From: Isoetes taiwanensis | Lineage: Eukaryota; Streptophyta; Lycopodiopsida; Isoetales; Isoetaceae | NCBI GenBank assembly: GCA_021234155.1 | Contig: JAJEKV010000110.1 | Coordinates: forward strand, 2,262,338-2,326,337 | Reading direction: 5' to 3' | DNA length: 64,000 bases | Part shown: piece after piece, positions 11,247 to 23,235 of the stretch | How the letters are laid out: the number at the start of each line of letters is the position of its first letter | Numbering within the stretch: position 1 is the first letter of the stretch | The notes under the pieces: generated by a model | What the model was told of the DNA's origin: nothing | What the model saw: the letters and a program-made list of their open reading frames with translations, nothing else | The model's database searches: none | Program-made: the position numbers and the translations under genes

Positions 11247-11576
11247 GAACTCTTACAAGCATCATTATATATACTTGCTGGTTTAAATTCACCAAAATGT
11301 GAAATATTAATCACCCATAAAATTTCTGTATCAGAAATTTTCTGTGCAGGCCTGTTCTAGGTTTGCACTTATAACTCAAGATTTTGGTTGAATCAAAGGC
11401 TGAAATTTGGTCACAATATAGAATACTCAATTATCTAATAGCCCACCAAGTTTCATAAGAATCTAACAACGTTAGGTTGGCCAAATTTCCACTGTATCAG
11501 GTCAGATTTTCAGGAAACAGAATTTGCAAAACAGAATTTGAAAAGCTAAGGAGAATCCCGGCAACGGAACCAAAAA
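10564..11576 (-). mobile_element. Internal region 1 of the small LTR element, with PBS
   Basis: This lies between two LTRs. On the minus strand, right after the LTR, is 'TGGTTCCGTTGCCGGGATTC' (about 11,553-11,572), the kind of primer-binding site seen in many plant gypsy-type elements (TGGCGCCGTTGCCGGGGA). The region then has an AT-rich leader and the spliced ORF. It is about 1.0 kb long and too short for pol. Confidence 0.75.
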
Positions 11577-12362
11577 TGTTAACAAACTCTCACTTTGATA
11601 ACATATAGATTCTCATCTAAGAAATAAGCTTGAAACTTCAATTAAACAATCAAGTAGAATGAGAACTCACCCAAGCACTCTCCATATAGGCATTCCAATT
11701 CAATTCAGAAGTGTCTTCTGTTGTTGATGGGATCTCCATAGAGGTTTCTAGGTATGATAAACGTGATTAGAATGGATTTAAGTGAAATGCATATGCTCAT
11801 AGGATCAGAAACGATGGAATTTCTCACCAGGAAAGCCTGTGGCAGTCATGATAAGAGCTTTGAACCAAAAGCCTGGAACAGGAAACCTTGAGCAAATCGA
11901 TGCTCTCTAATCCAAAACGACCCATTTAAGGTCTAGAAAACCGTTGCACTTAGGTGCGGCAAGAAGCTCTGGTCAAAACCGTTGAAGCCGGCTTGACCCA
12001 CAACAATTCTCTTACGTTCTTGCTTAGTTAGGTTTTCTTACATGAAAATGCTTAAAACATTAATTACTTTAGCCATTATTATTATTATGCATGAAGGAGA
12101 CAAGTTCCCGAATGGACAATATTACGGCAATAACAACTTCTATTCAAATCTCCCTCCTTACAACAACGTGCTTGCTCCTTATATAGTTTCAACAATACAT
12201 CTCAACCTTCCATAGTTTGCCACATGGCACAAGCACATTAATCAACTTCAACAAACTTCAACCTTTATAACTTCCTAATATAACATATAAAAGTCTACGT
12301 CTATTTGAACTACAACATAACATTTGAAATAACACAACGTTTCCATAATTCAGAAAGTTAAC
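11577..12362 (-). mobile_element. LTR, copy 3 (complete)
   Basis: A 786-bp direct repeat, bounded by TGTTAAC on one side and GTTAAC on the other. It is nearly identical to 13378-14163 and has a TATA box on the minus strand. It is shared between neighbouring internal regions, so the array is LTR-internal-LTR-internal-LTR, as produced by unequal recombination. Confidence 0.88.
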
Positions 12363-13048
12363 GGCGACGTTTGAAGTGCCGATCTTCATCACGTTCCTCG
12401 TCTTCATCCAGATCGCACATGGCTTCTAACACCGCATCCTCAGCTTCCTGGCTTGCTCGTGTTTCCGCATTATCTTCTTTGTTTCCATTATCATTATTCC
12501 CCATTTTTGTGGAGAGCAATCGCTCTCCACCTTCCCGCAGCATCAACAAGTGAACATGCTTGTAATTCTGGTAGAATGTGTAAATCTCTTTTCGTCGCTT
12601 ACCCTGGGCTGCAGCTTTAGGATCAGAATATGCCGAAGAAGCATTAATGAGAAATCCTGTTTCAGCCATTTTCTCAAACAAAGCAATAAATAGAGATGGT
12701 AAATGATTTGCTTTCAAGAATAGCGCAGTATCCATCTTTGTCTTCCTGCAAGATAAGTTTGGATTAATATTGATCAAGTAAACTCTTATATGGTGGCAGC
12801 GCATCCTTGATATTGTATCCTTGATCTTCTTGCTTGATTCCATACTTGGAATAATCTATATAAGGTTTGGATGTAAGCTTGGTTCCCATTGCAAATATGC
12901 CTTGAATGTCAGGCAGTATTTCAGATGATCTTTCTAGAGCTAATTTTTTAAGCTCTCTCTTTTCTCGTCTTTCCACTCTCTCAAGCTCTTGCTTGAGTCT
13001 AATTTCCTCTCGTTTTCACGTTCTTCAGCTAAGCTTTTTTATACATGA
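12358..13048 (-). pseudogene. Second copy of the spliced element gene, frameshifted 5' exon
   Basis: It is nearly identical to 10559-11246, offset by 1799 bp. The second exon is intact. In the first exon a one-base loss ('tttcacg' for 'tttctacg') and a run of extra T near the start codon break the frame, leaving only an internal ATG at 12976. The splice sites are unchanged. Confidence 0.6.
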
Positions 13049-13377
13049 ACTCTTACAAGCATCATTATATATACTTGCTGGTTTAAATTCACCAAAATGT
13101 GAAATATTAATCACCCATAAAAATTTCTGTATCAGAAATTTTCTGTGCAGGCCTGTTCTAGGTTTGCACTTATAACTCAAGATTTTGGTTGAATCAAAGG
13201 CTGAAATTTGGTCACAATATAGAATACTCAATTATCTAATAGCCCACCAAGTTTCATAAGAATCTAACAACGTTAGGTTGGCCAAATTTCCACTGTATCA
13301 GGTCAGATTTTCAGGAAACAGAATTTGCAAAACAGAATTTGAAAAGCTAAGGAGAATCCCGGCAACGGAACCAAAAA

Positions 13378-14163
13378 TGTTAACAAACTCTCACTTTGAT
13401 AACATATAGATTCTCATCTAAGAAATAAGCTTGAAACTTCAATTAAACAATCAAGTAGAATGAGAACTCACCCAAGCACTCTCCATATAAGCATTCCAAT
13501 TCAATTCAGAAGTGTCTTCTGTTGTTGATGGGATCTCCATAGAGGTTTCTAGGTATGATAAACGTGATTAGAATGGATTTAAGTGAAATGCATATGCTCA
13601 TAGGATCAGAAACGATGGAATTTCTCACCAGGAAAGCCTGTGGCAGTCATGATAAGAGCTTTGAACCAAAAGCCTGGAACAGGAAACCTTGAGCAAATCC
13701 ATGCTCTCTAATCCAAAACGACCCATTTAAGGTCTAGAAAACCGTTGCACTTAGGTGCGGCAAGAAGCTCTGGTCAAAACCGTTGAAGCCGGCTTGACCC
13801 ACAACAATTCTCTTACGTTCTTGCTTAGTTAGGTTTTCTTACATGAAAATGCTTAAAACATTAATTACTTTAGCCATTATTATTATTATGCATGAAGGAG
13901 ACAAGTTCCCGAATGGACAATATTACGGCAATAACAACTTCTATTCAAATCTCCCTCCTTACAACAACGTGCTTGCTCCTTATATAGTTTCAACAATACA
14001 TCTCAACCTTCCATAGTTTGCCACATGGCACAAGCACATTAATCAACTTCAACAAACTTCAACCTTTATAACTTCCTAATATAACATATAAAAGTCTACG
14101 TCTATTTGAACTACAACATAACATTTGAAATAACACAACGTTTCCATAATTCAGAAAGTTAAC
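13378..14163 (-). mobile_element. LTR, copy 4 (complete)
   Basis: This is the third complete or near-complete LTR of the array, preceded by the same 'cccggcaacggaaccaaaaa' PBS complement at 13356-13377. Confidence 0.88.
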
Positions 14164-14452
14164 GGCGACGTTTGAAGTGCCGATCTTCATCACGTTCCTC
14201 GTCTTCATCCAGATCGCACATGGCTTCTAACACCGCATCCTCAGCTTCCTGGCTTGCTCGTGTTTCCGCATTATCTTCTTTGTTTCCATTATCAGAGGCC
14301 GTTCTGGTGGATCCTCCCTCTGCTGTTGCAATTTTTGCTAATTCTTCTTTAGCTTCCCTTTGTCTTTTCCTTTGGCGTCTTTTATGATCCCGTTCTTGTT
14401 CTGGAGTTTTCTTTCTCTTACCTGTGGCAGATTTGCTTCCAAATTAAATGAT
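14159..14452 (-). pseudogene. Divergent relative of the element gene, C-terminal part
   Basis: The last about 120 bp match the C-terminus of the spliced gene (to 'DEDRHFKRRR'). Upstream, the minus frame switches to a different, strongly basic segment: 'KKTPEQERDHKRRQRKRQRE' and 'AKEELAKIATAEGGSTR'. The array thus ends in a variant internal region or a chimaera. The joint is at the 'ccattatca' sequence near 14295. Confidence 0.45.
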
Positions 14453-14772
14453 TGAAGGTATGAACCGGATTGATCCACAACCGGATTAAGCGCCATAGCC
14501 GTGTGCTTCAGGAAAGGCGCGGGTGGGTCGTGGGTTTAGAAATCGGTTCGGTGGAGATTGGAATGGGACGGGTGGCGTAGGAAATTGGAATGGGACGGGT
14601 GGCATAGGAATCAGGTTGTTGCAGTTCAGGAAATGATTGAATCCGGGCAGTACATGCACTAGGCGCCAAACAAACATTTAAAATCGCACCACAAATTTGA
14701 TATCTCCCACCACATTTTTAGGAGGACAGGGGGGACACCCAGGGTGTTCCACTACAACATGCTTTCACCCCT

Positions 14773-14955
14773 ATGCATGGAAATAATTTTCATGTTCCTC
14801 TTGGCAAAACAATTATGGATATCAAAGACAAACTTTATCGACTTATTGTTCCTGATACAGTGGTTGATCAGCAGGTCTATTTACCTATCAGAGAGAATAG
14901 AGCCGACCTCTTCATGCAAACTTGGTTTTTGAGCTTTTCAGATGACCCTGATTAA
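14773..14955 (+). CDS. Short hypothetical ORF, probable exon fragment
   Basis: A 60-residue frame from ATG 14773 reads 'VPLGKTIMDIKDKLYRLIVP' and ends in 'FLSFSDDPD'. It looks like real protein text rather than a shadow, but it is isolated. It sits just upstream of a copia-type LTR and may be the 3' end of that element's last gene or a host fragment. No domain is recognised. Confidence 0.3.
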   Translation: MHGNNFHVPLGKTIMDIKDKLYRLIVPDTVVDQQVYLPIRENRADLFMQTWFLSFSDDPD

Positions 14956-15039
14956 GTGACAGTCTTGACCAAGATTCAGATCTTATCTCCAGGAGGAGGA
15001 GGCTGAGCATGGAGATGGCGATCTCTCATCAAGGAGGAG

Positions 15040-15380
15040 TGTCGAGATATATGATATCGAGATCACCATCTGGTGCACTGACAGCACTGACAGCACTCAG
15101 CACATAGGTGCTGACTATGTGCTGAATCATCACCTTATCAGCACTGAGCACCGACCTAACTAAGTAACGGCTGTTATTAGTGGGCGGTGGGTGAACGGCT
15201 AATACTATTCTTAGTATCACCGTTTTGTTTATATCATTGTACTTCATGTATTGATACATAGCATTGAATACAATTCCATTTTGCCTTTCTTTTGGGAGCT
15301 TGCGCTCTCGGATATTGGTGTGCATCCCCTTCTCTCCCTTTCTTGGTGCAACCTTGACAAATTCTTCCTCCAGTAGCACA
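15040..15380 (+). mobile_element. Copia-like LTR (solo or 3' LTR)
   Basis: It is preceded by a purine tract (aaggaggag), starts TGTCGAGATATATGATATC and ends ...CCAGTAGCACA, giving the TG...CA form and a length of about 340 bp. The T/C-rich promoter-proximal end is typical of plant copia LTRs. No matching partner is in the window. Confidence 0.55.
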
Positions 15381-15432
15381 AGTGGATGACCCCCAGCCTT
15401 GAGTAGTTCATGAGCGTGTCAAAGCAGATAAG

Positions 15433-16172
15433 TTGGTCTTGCTTGCTGCGAACGTCTTGCCTCCTTCGTCCAAGTGCCTTTTGGTCATTCCTAGGGATCG
15501 GCAGAAAGCAGTATGGAAATGGGTATGGGATAAACTAATCCATCCCAAAGTATCTGTGTCATGGTGGCAAGTCATTCATCGTTGTCTGCACGTTAATATT
15601 CTGGTGCACATATTTCGTCCAGAGATATCTGCACTTTGTCTCTTATGTGCACAGAGGGACGAGACAATTGAGCATTGCTTCTTCCTCTGTAGACATGTCA
15701 GACATGCTTGGTTGGGGCTTCAAGGCCTCTTTCGTTGCAATTTGAATAGCCAGCAGGTGTTATTAGCAGTCAATCCAAGTAGTTGGGATAATTTGGCAAA
15801 AAGGGCGTTTCATTTGACTTCTGCATGGATCATTTGGTCCATTTGGAAAAGAAGGAATCTTCTCATATTCAGAGGTCTTGCTTGTTCAGATGCACAGATC
15901 CTTCTTGACACCCAACAACGAATTGTCAAAAGCATTCAAGTGCTCATCAATTGCTAATGAGGTGAAGAGCCGTATTTGAGAGCACTATCTTCAGATTCAT
16001 ACTTACTTATGAGTTTTTGTTTGCTCTTCATATTGTTTAGATGTTGTATTTGAATGGGGTGGTTTTGCTCTGGTGGACATTCTCTCCACTGAGTTATTAG
16101 TCCCCATTGTACTCTGTAACTTTCTCTGGATAATAAAGGCTCAAGTCCTTCAAAAAAGAAAAAAAAAATGCA
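15433..16172 (+). mobile_element. LINE retrotransposon 3' end with zf-RVT domain and poly(A)
   Basis: An open frame to 15957 encodes the C-terminal zinc-binding domain found after the reverse transcriptase of plant L1-type LINEs. It reads 'AVWKWVWDKLIHPKVSVSWW', then C-x2-C ('CLLC'), 'ETIEHCFFLCRHVRHAW', and a final 'SAWIIWSIWKRRNLLIFRG'. A roughly 190-bp 3' UTR and an A-rich tail near 16155-16170 follow. The 5' part with endonuclease and RT is missing, as expected for a 5'-truncated insertion. Confidence 0.85.
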
Positions 16173-16475
16173 AAAGAATAGCCAAGTATGCAACATACAC
16201 TGCAGTTTTGTGAATGAAAAAAAAGAACTGAAAAGCACTAGATTTGCTAAAAATAATGCTTATTTAGCGCGATTTTGGAATAGACATAATCCCAAAATAA
16301 ATGAATGATGGTTATGTTAGTTGAGTATAGTGACATAATATTGCCACTTTGGGGTTGGGGGGAGGGGGGGGCTCTCAAATTTATATCGAGTTTAGCCCTA
16401 AAATTCTAAAGGGCCTTCGAAAAATTTACAATTTTTTCTTCTGAGACAACTTGGTTCAAATTTGTATGATTCGAT

Positions 16476-16725
16476 TTTCAATCAAGGGGGATTCACTGTA
16501 AGTGCCATACAATGTGCCTGAGTGACTTGTAGGGGGGTTTTTTCGACCCATTTCCATACGTATACGTAAGAGGTAGGGGGGTTTTTTGCCACTACTTGGG
16601 GTAAACTTTGTACGGAAGGGGTCGAATTTGCCTTTCAAGAAATCGTATACGGGGGTGTTTTTGATCACCCTATGCACGCACATGGCATACCCCCCTTACT
16701 ATAAGTGAACCCCCCGGGTTTTCAA
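16476..16725. mobile_element. MITE, family 1, copy 1
   Basis: About 250 bp with imperfect terminal inverted repeats: left 'gggggattcactgtaagt', right complementary to 'cttactataagtgaacccccc', ending 'cccgggttttca'. It is G-run rich and has a relative at 38812-39057. No coding content. Confidence 0.7.
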
Positions 16726-18740
16726 TTTGCATCTCGAATCTGCTCTTCATTATTACGCCTTAATCTTCTTTTCATCGTCCCAACTCAAATCAAGGTTGGT
16801 TTCCATTCTACTGTGTAACTGCAATATGGTTTTTGGAGCGATCCATCCTACCAAATCTGTTTGTGCTTCTGCCTACAGTCAGCATGTTTAATACATTTAA
16901 ATGATCTTATAGTAAATCTTAGTTACAGAAGCATAGTAGTGCATTTGTTGTGATAGAGCATCATAGAAACTAGAGACTCCAAGATGATGGCGAGATATTG
17001 CAATCCCATTGATCAAGAGGACACCTTGACAGACATGGATGTGGCTATCAACTTTACATGTTAGATGTATGGATATGGCCAATTTAATTCGTTGGAGAAT
17101 AAGTTAGTTCCATAATTTGGCCAATTAAATTACAACCTCTTCGTGTAACGATTCAGAAAATACCATCTTACGCCCCCTTTAAATATAGAGGAAGATTAAA
17201 AAATACCATCTTACGGAGTTGGGCATGAAAAAGTTTGAAGTGTTACATATTTTCTTCTGCCACCGCTCGCCAGAGCATTCGCCACAAAAGCTCCTGACAC
17301 ACAGAGATTCAATATCACTTCACTTAGGAAAAGATTGAGTAAGATAAAATCAAAGTCAAATATCTGCTTAATTGGAAGATGACAAAACCAAGTTTACCAA
17401 GCCATCCTATATTATAATGTTTTATCGTGTTGCATCACGCCCTAAATTGGACGGCTCAGATCATTTTGGCCTAGATCGAACGAACTAGGCTTCTTTAGGG
17501 TTTTAGCTCTCGAGCGCCAAAGCTTCAAAACTCGGTAAATCTAGGTAGTGCGGCCCAGCTTCATCGCCATAGCTTTATTCCGTTGGTTGGTGTTGACCAC
17601 AGATTCAAATCTCCTTATATTTGGGTATTTTTTTTCTTGGTTTGTTATTCATTTGGTTCTTCGTTGTTAGATAAGACCTCTCTTATATGACTCGCTGCAG
17701 AGCAGAGAAGCAAAAGTGCATGTGTAACTATGCAACAACCTTAAATTTTCTATATGCATTGGTTTTAGTACCCATCGATCGTAACTTTGGCACTAACCTA
17801 AACACATTATAATATGAACTTGATGCAATAAGAAAAATGATACAATCACATTAAGGAACTTGGTGTGATAAAAAACAACTAGCTTTAGATTGAATATAGC
17901 CAAGTTATATTTGAATGGAGGTATTTTAGCCATTGAGAAGCCAAGACTATTGAACATTTCAATCATTCTCTAACATAGATACTCTAATGATATGTTTTTA
18001 AATATTTTTATATGTGTATTGTAATGTAGCGCAATGTCCATTTCCCAAATTAAATAGTTTCCTATGTGTATTGTAATGTAGCACAATGTCCATTTCCCAA
18101 ATTAACCACTCTTTTTTCTGTTGTTGCTTTTCAACATAGTAAATATTCTTAATGCATAAAAATTCAAGAGCAAAGAAATTGCAATGTTTATATAATCATA
18201 TATTTATCATTCTTTCAAGCAATTAAAAGCAAGCTTTCAAACAATTGAAAGCAGCATCTGTTTGGCCTTACTTGGCCTTTACATGGACCAACCACTTGGT
18301 CTGATATGGACTTCAAGCTAGCAAAAATGTATGACTTTTACATCGAGCAACCATTTGGTCTAACTTGGACTTCGAGGTGGCAAAAATGTATGATGTTGTG
18401 ACGATGTATTATGCATTATGCCTTAGAGTTCTTAGCAATCCAACTTTTTCACTAAAAGTTTAGCTTCTTTGTAGCAGCACTCACCTTCATATTATTGCAG
18501 GCATATAATCCTTGAGCAGACTATCTCCAATTAGATTGTGTTAGATTGTGCTATTTCTGCAATTAGATTGTGTAGACAATCTATAGTCTTCTGTCATAAC
18601 CCAAATCTCATAACTCGAATCTCAGATCTCATACTACATGCAGCTCTGCTGCAAAGAAGAATCCAATAAAATCATGTGTAGGAAAGAAACACAGTAAGAA
18701 AACCATGAATTTTACAGACAGTCTGGTGTTCTGGCAGATG
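16726..18740. other. Long non-coding stretch
   Basis: No supported gene. A GC-richer patch at 17450-17590 ('ctaggcttctttagggtttt') resembles a plant 5' leader but has no ORF behind it. Two local tandem duplications are visible: about 56 bp twice at 18010-18110, and about 57 bp twice at 18278-18391. Confidence 0.6.
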
Positions 18741-18741
18741 A

Positions 18742-19010
18742 TTATGTTGAAACTACTTGCAATTGCCTTCTACTTTCAATTGTATAGCTATTCCCTGTCC
18801 ATGTGTGTCCATCCATTGTGTCTATATCCTGTAACAACAAAATAAATACAAATAACTATGAATGAAAAAGGTCAGTTTATGTCCATTTAAAAAGGGAATG
18901 TTGAAAATACTTACAGCTAGCTGCCTTCTGCCCTTAGTGGACAACTCAGCCATGCAGGATCTCCTAACCCATCTTTGGCTTCTTTTGAAGAAAAAGCCAG
19001 CACCCATTCA
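18742..19010 (-). pseudogene. Two host-type exons next to a transposon insertion
   Basis: Minus exon 19010-18915 has an acceptor (ctttcacacag) and a perfect GTAAGT donor. The next exon is 18828-18742, behind 'gttgttacag', and ends in TAA. The join reads 'STKGRRQLA' then 'DIDTMDGHTWTG...QVVST'. Only 33 bp upstream lies the 7.7-kb transposon. On its far side, at about 26807, is an exon-like stretch ending in a GTATGT donor, so the insertion probably sits in an intron of one gene. The alternative frame of the first exon also reads well and stops at its end. Family not recognised. Confidence 0.35.
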
Positions 19011-19848
19011 CTGTGTGAAAGGTCCAAGGTCCTTTACTTAAATATATGGGTGCAAAATCGGTACTGGGTAGCAGAAATCACCGTCCGGACGCCGCTTACA
19101 AGTGCTTAAAATCGGTGTGTTTTAAACACGACGTGCGTGATTGAAGTATTGACATGTAGGGTGCGCACCCGTCAAATGACAGGCTGAGAGAATCATGAAC
19201 ATATTTGGTGCCGGAAACATGAATGCCTGTAGCCCGCCATATTCCTGGATGGCGGGCTAACCCATCTTGAATTCAAGCAAAATGGAGGGACTAATTGTTT
19301 CCAAGAATTGCCTGAACCGAAATTCAACAATTTGCCCTCACCAATTCAGCAATACACGTAAACGGGATAGATGAAACCCAATTCCTCTCCCCGCTCAATT
19401 TCTGAGAGCCATTGATGCAAAGAAGGAAGAGAGATCGAGGAGAGATTGTATGCAAAGAAGGTAGCAATGAAGAAGAATTTCTTTCTAAAGATTAGCCTTC
19501 AAAGGCTAATAAGAAATTGAGACCGAAAGGACCATGAGAATAAGAGAAATTTCAGGAGAAATTTATGAAGTATTCAACCAAATCAGTACAAATGTTGATG
19601 ACAACGACAAAGGCCGCGATCCTTGACAGGTCTTCTTTGGAGGGCAAGGGATTTACCAATTGCTTCTATAAAGAAATCTAAGCAGGTTACTATGGCCGAA
19701 AGCAAATGGTGAAGAATTTGAAGGAAACAATGCAAGAACATAAGTTTGAGAGGAATTATGACATGCTTCGCGGCAAGGAAGTCCACCCGATAATGGCGGC
19801 AGAAGCAGTACAAATGGTGTCAAGCCATTGAATCAAGCGTAGTGGCGA

Positions 19849-21990
19849 TTGCTCAGCATCCCCAGAAAAACAATTTCAAATGCTTTTCAAAGAAGGGTGC
19901 AAGCTAACAAAGGGGAAGGACCTTGGTCAATGTTCAGGAGGAGGAAGCGGATGGATAGCATGTTAGATCACAATAGAGAAGCTGTTATCAAGTTCTGGAC
20001 AGAAAATACAAGAGTTTCTCCATACAAGAAAGACGTGAGGGAAGTATGTATCGAGACAGGAATAAAGATGGAACATCCAATTCACCTTTTGAAGTCAGCC
20101 AAGTAAGTATTCATCATATATTGTAGGGTTCATTATATGTAGCATTTATTTGGCATTCACACGATTTCCCTGCAGTTGCAATTCTACCTCAGGTTTAGAG
20201 AGGAGAATCCTCATATCAAAATTGCATTGCAGACTTTTGAGAGGTTGAAACCTAGTTTTGTAAGGAGGATGCGTGAGAGGCATACATCTTTGCATTTACC
20301 ACTTGAAATTTGAATACATCATGCAAGGATTGAACAGCCGAGAAAATCGGGTGGAGTTCATGACAATTGCAACCGCCATCGCGGAGATTTGTGGCCTTGG
20401 CCCGTAATGTGCAGCCAAGGAGCATACAATCAAGTGTACCAGTGATTTATGGAGACAAGTGGTCTGAAGAAAGGTGATGATGAGGAGTGGTTTGATCATA
20501 ACTGCTTGATGTTGGCGTGTAAAAAATGTGGGTTGGATAGAATTAGAAAATGTCCACAGGAAATGGATGGCACGGGTTCAGTACTAGTTAATTGGAAGAC
20601 ATTTGAAAAGCAACCTGTGGACCAGGACAGAGAATTCAGGGATCCAAGAAAGGCTTTGAGGTACAAACCTGTCTTGAGATTAGTACAGAAGGACAGAAGT
20701 CCCAAAGAATTTCAAGAGGAAGTGAAGAAGGTAATATCAGATTTTGTTCCACACAATTACATAGCACATTGGCAGGCCAATCAGTTTAAACAGTGTGTGT
20801 CATCATTTCCAGAAGATACAATTGTATCTGTTATTGACTTTGCAGAAAATTACAGCATCAAGATCCAGAATGAGCCCCAGTCAATGCACTGGCATACAGA
20901 CCAAGTTTCTATACTTGTTCACATAACATATAGGCATGACAAAAGTGCTGATATTCCTGTTCCTGTGCAGACAGAAGAAGACTGTCCAAAGAAGAGAAAA
21001 AAGAACAGAAGGTTGGAGCAGATCAGGAATAGACTCAACAACGGTAGGAAGATCATAAAAGAGACTCACTTTTACATTTCTGATGATAAAGTGCATGACT
21101 CATTATTTGTGGAACACTGCCTACAAAAGCATGTTGCATGGCTTAAGGAACAGGAAATAGAGTATGAGAAGCATTGGTTTTGGAGTGATGGCTGCTCATC
21201 ACAATTCAAGTCAGGAAAACCTTTTTTTTTCTTAGGCAGGTACTTCACAATCAATGACAAGGAAATAGTGTGGAACTACTTTGCCACTGCTCATGGTAAA
21301 GGTGAACATGATGGTGCAGGTGCTGTTATCAAAAGGCTGCTAAGTAAGGAACAACTCAAACCCAATGGTGTGCAACCGAGGCATGCTAAAGATATTGTAA
21401 AATTTCTCGTGGTACATATTTCAAAGATCTACCGATGAAACAGATGAGATCAAAAGATATTTTTGGGAAATTGAACCCGCTTTGTTGTGGCAAACATGGA
21501 AGAATATGAAATTGAAACACTCAAAGGCACAAAGAAGATTCATCAGATCGGACACCTCGCCGCCAGGACTAGACCAAACAGGCTTGCTCATAGATGCCCG
21601 CCATGTTTTCGCTTTCGTTTTGCATGGATCATAATTGGGACTCCGCATCAATACTGGTAGATTTGGAAAGTGGGAGGTAACCGACTTAAAAACCAGGAGT
21701 TGAGAAGAAAAAGGAGACTCTTGAACAAGCCAATGAATGGATCAGTAATTTGGTAGAGGTAGGTGACAATTTTGCGTTGAATGCCGAGGTAAACAATTCA
21801 GAGGGTGTGGACTTCTACATCCTCAAGTGCACGTAACCCAAATGCACACTTGAAGATTCATACAAAGATGGATGGGGCAAAATTTGGAGTGCATGAGGTT
21901 ATCTTAAGTGGATTGTATTATCAATTCTTGGGTAATTTCAAGTATATGTTGCTCACTAAACAACCGAAGCCTCCGTGCATAGCCATGTGG
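19849..21990 (+). pseudogene. DDE-like transposase, frameshifted
   Basis: The first piece (19849-20106) carries 'FWTENTRVSPYKKDVREVC'. Next comes 'FERLKPSFVRRMRERHT' near 20230-20290 in another frame. The long frame 20449-21438 has 'ACKKCGLDRIRKCP', 'VISDFVPHNYIAHW', then 'VIDFAENYS', 'HWFWSDGCSSQFKS' and 'FATAHGKGEHDGAGAVIKR', three acidic centres spaced as in an RNase H-type DDE/DDD core. After a frameshift near 21415 the frame 'ETDEIKRYFWEIE' continues, and a tail reads 'VGDNFALNAEVNNSEGVDFY'. This set of motifs belongs to a eukaryote-wide group of uncharacterised transposon proteins. No exact superfamily name is claimed. Confidence 0.65.
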
Positions 21991-22468
21991 TAAGATATCC
22001 TAAAATTGATATAGAAAAGTAGAAGGCAATGACATGTACAATTTCACAGAGACCCATGAAAAATTATGGCCAGTCTCCCAATAACAATGTAATTGTTTGA
22101 CACTTAACTAAATTGATGTTATTCTTTTCAAGTGATTTGTTGTTCCAAAGACCTAAGCATGTAAGCACATATTTTTATATATATTAACAATAGTGAGGAT
22201 GCACAAGGGTGGTGTGCATGGACACGTACTTCGAATTGAAGATTGAATTGTTGTTTATAAGAATGTAGATTTGTGACATTGGAATAAGGTTCAATTATTT
22301 ATTTTGGTACCATCACTATCCCAACATTCTTGGCAAAATTATATTGTCAAGGCGTTTCCTTGATGTGACATGTGTCAATTCGAGTAGTCATACGAAATAT
22401 TGCAGCCCTGTTACTTAATTAATTGTTCCGGCAGGTGAGGTTTATCATTACACCGACGCGCCTAAGCA

Positions 22469-23098
22469 ATGAGACTTAGCGGGCAAGAGGGCACCCACAA
22501 GCTCACGCCTCCGCCTACAAGCTCTCCGCCAATTCATCCGCCGGCCAATTCCTCCCTCGCACTCCGCCAATCCTCCCAATCCTCCCAATCCTCCCAAGAT
22601 GAAGGCGAGCACATAGCGAGGAGCCGGAGGTCACCTCGGCGGCTTACTAAGCGTCAAGAGGTGTTCCTCCACTCTTCCCGGGCGGGCCGGTGCTTGCTGC
22701 CTCCCACTCTGCTGCCTCCTCTCCCGCCCACTCTACTGCCTCCCAGTTTGAGGAGTCTGATTCCGATTCCTCATCTTCTGATTCCTCATAGGAATCAGAA
22801 GATGAGGAATCGGAAATGAATTCGCAGGAATATGTCACCGCCGTGATGCAGGGATGGATAGGCGAATCAGAAGAGGAAGAGGAAGACGAGGAAGAAGAGG
22901 AAGAGGAAGAGGAAGAGGAAGAGGAAGAGGAAGAGGAAGAGGAAGAGGAAGACGAGGAAGGCGACTTGGAGGAGCTCAGGGCTTTCCTTAAAGGTACATG
23001 CAAATTTTCATTTGTTTCCTGTTTTCATTTTTTCGTTTGTTTAATCTTCGTTTGTTTAATTTTTCGTTTGTTTCATTTGTTGCAGATGGAGAATGAAT
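22469..23098 (+). pseudogene. Acidic protein of the transposon, two exons, broken
   Basis: The ATG-led frame at 22469 is Pro/Ser-rich, then basic ('RSRRSPRRLTKRQEVF'). A frameshift near 22690 passes to a frame with 'FEESDSDSSSSDSS', an in-frame TAG at about 22789, then 'MNSQEYVTAVMQGWIGESEE' (ATG 22816). A run of about 25 Glu/Asp (GAGGAA microsatellite, 22871-22955) and 'LEELRAFLK' follow. A donor at 22994 joins in phase to a short exon behind 'tttgttgcag' at 23084, ending 'DGE' and stop. It resembles the acidic exon at 3.56-3.88 kb. Highly acidic nuclear-type protein, function unknown. Confidence 0.5.
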
Positions 23099-23099
23099 G

Positions 23100-23235
23100 C
23101 AGGAGCAGATGAAGATGAAGAAGACAACCCCTTGAAGAAGACACCCCCCCTTGAAGAAGACACCTTGAAGAAGACACCCCCTTGATGAAGAAGACAACCC
23201 CCTTTGAAGAAGACACCCCTTTGAAGAAGACACTG
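23100..23235. repeat. Degenerate GAAGAAGACACCC repeats
   Basis: About six imperfect units of 'ttgaagaagacacccc' directly after the acidic gene's stop, probably in its 3' UTR. Confidence 0.7.
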
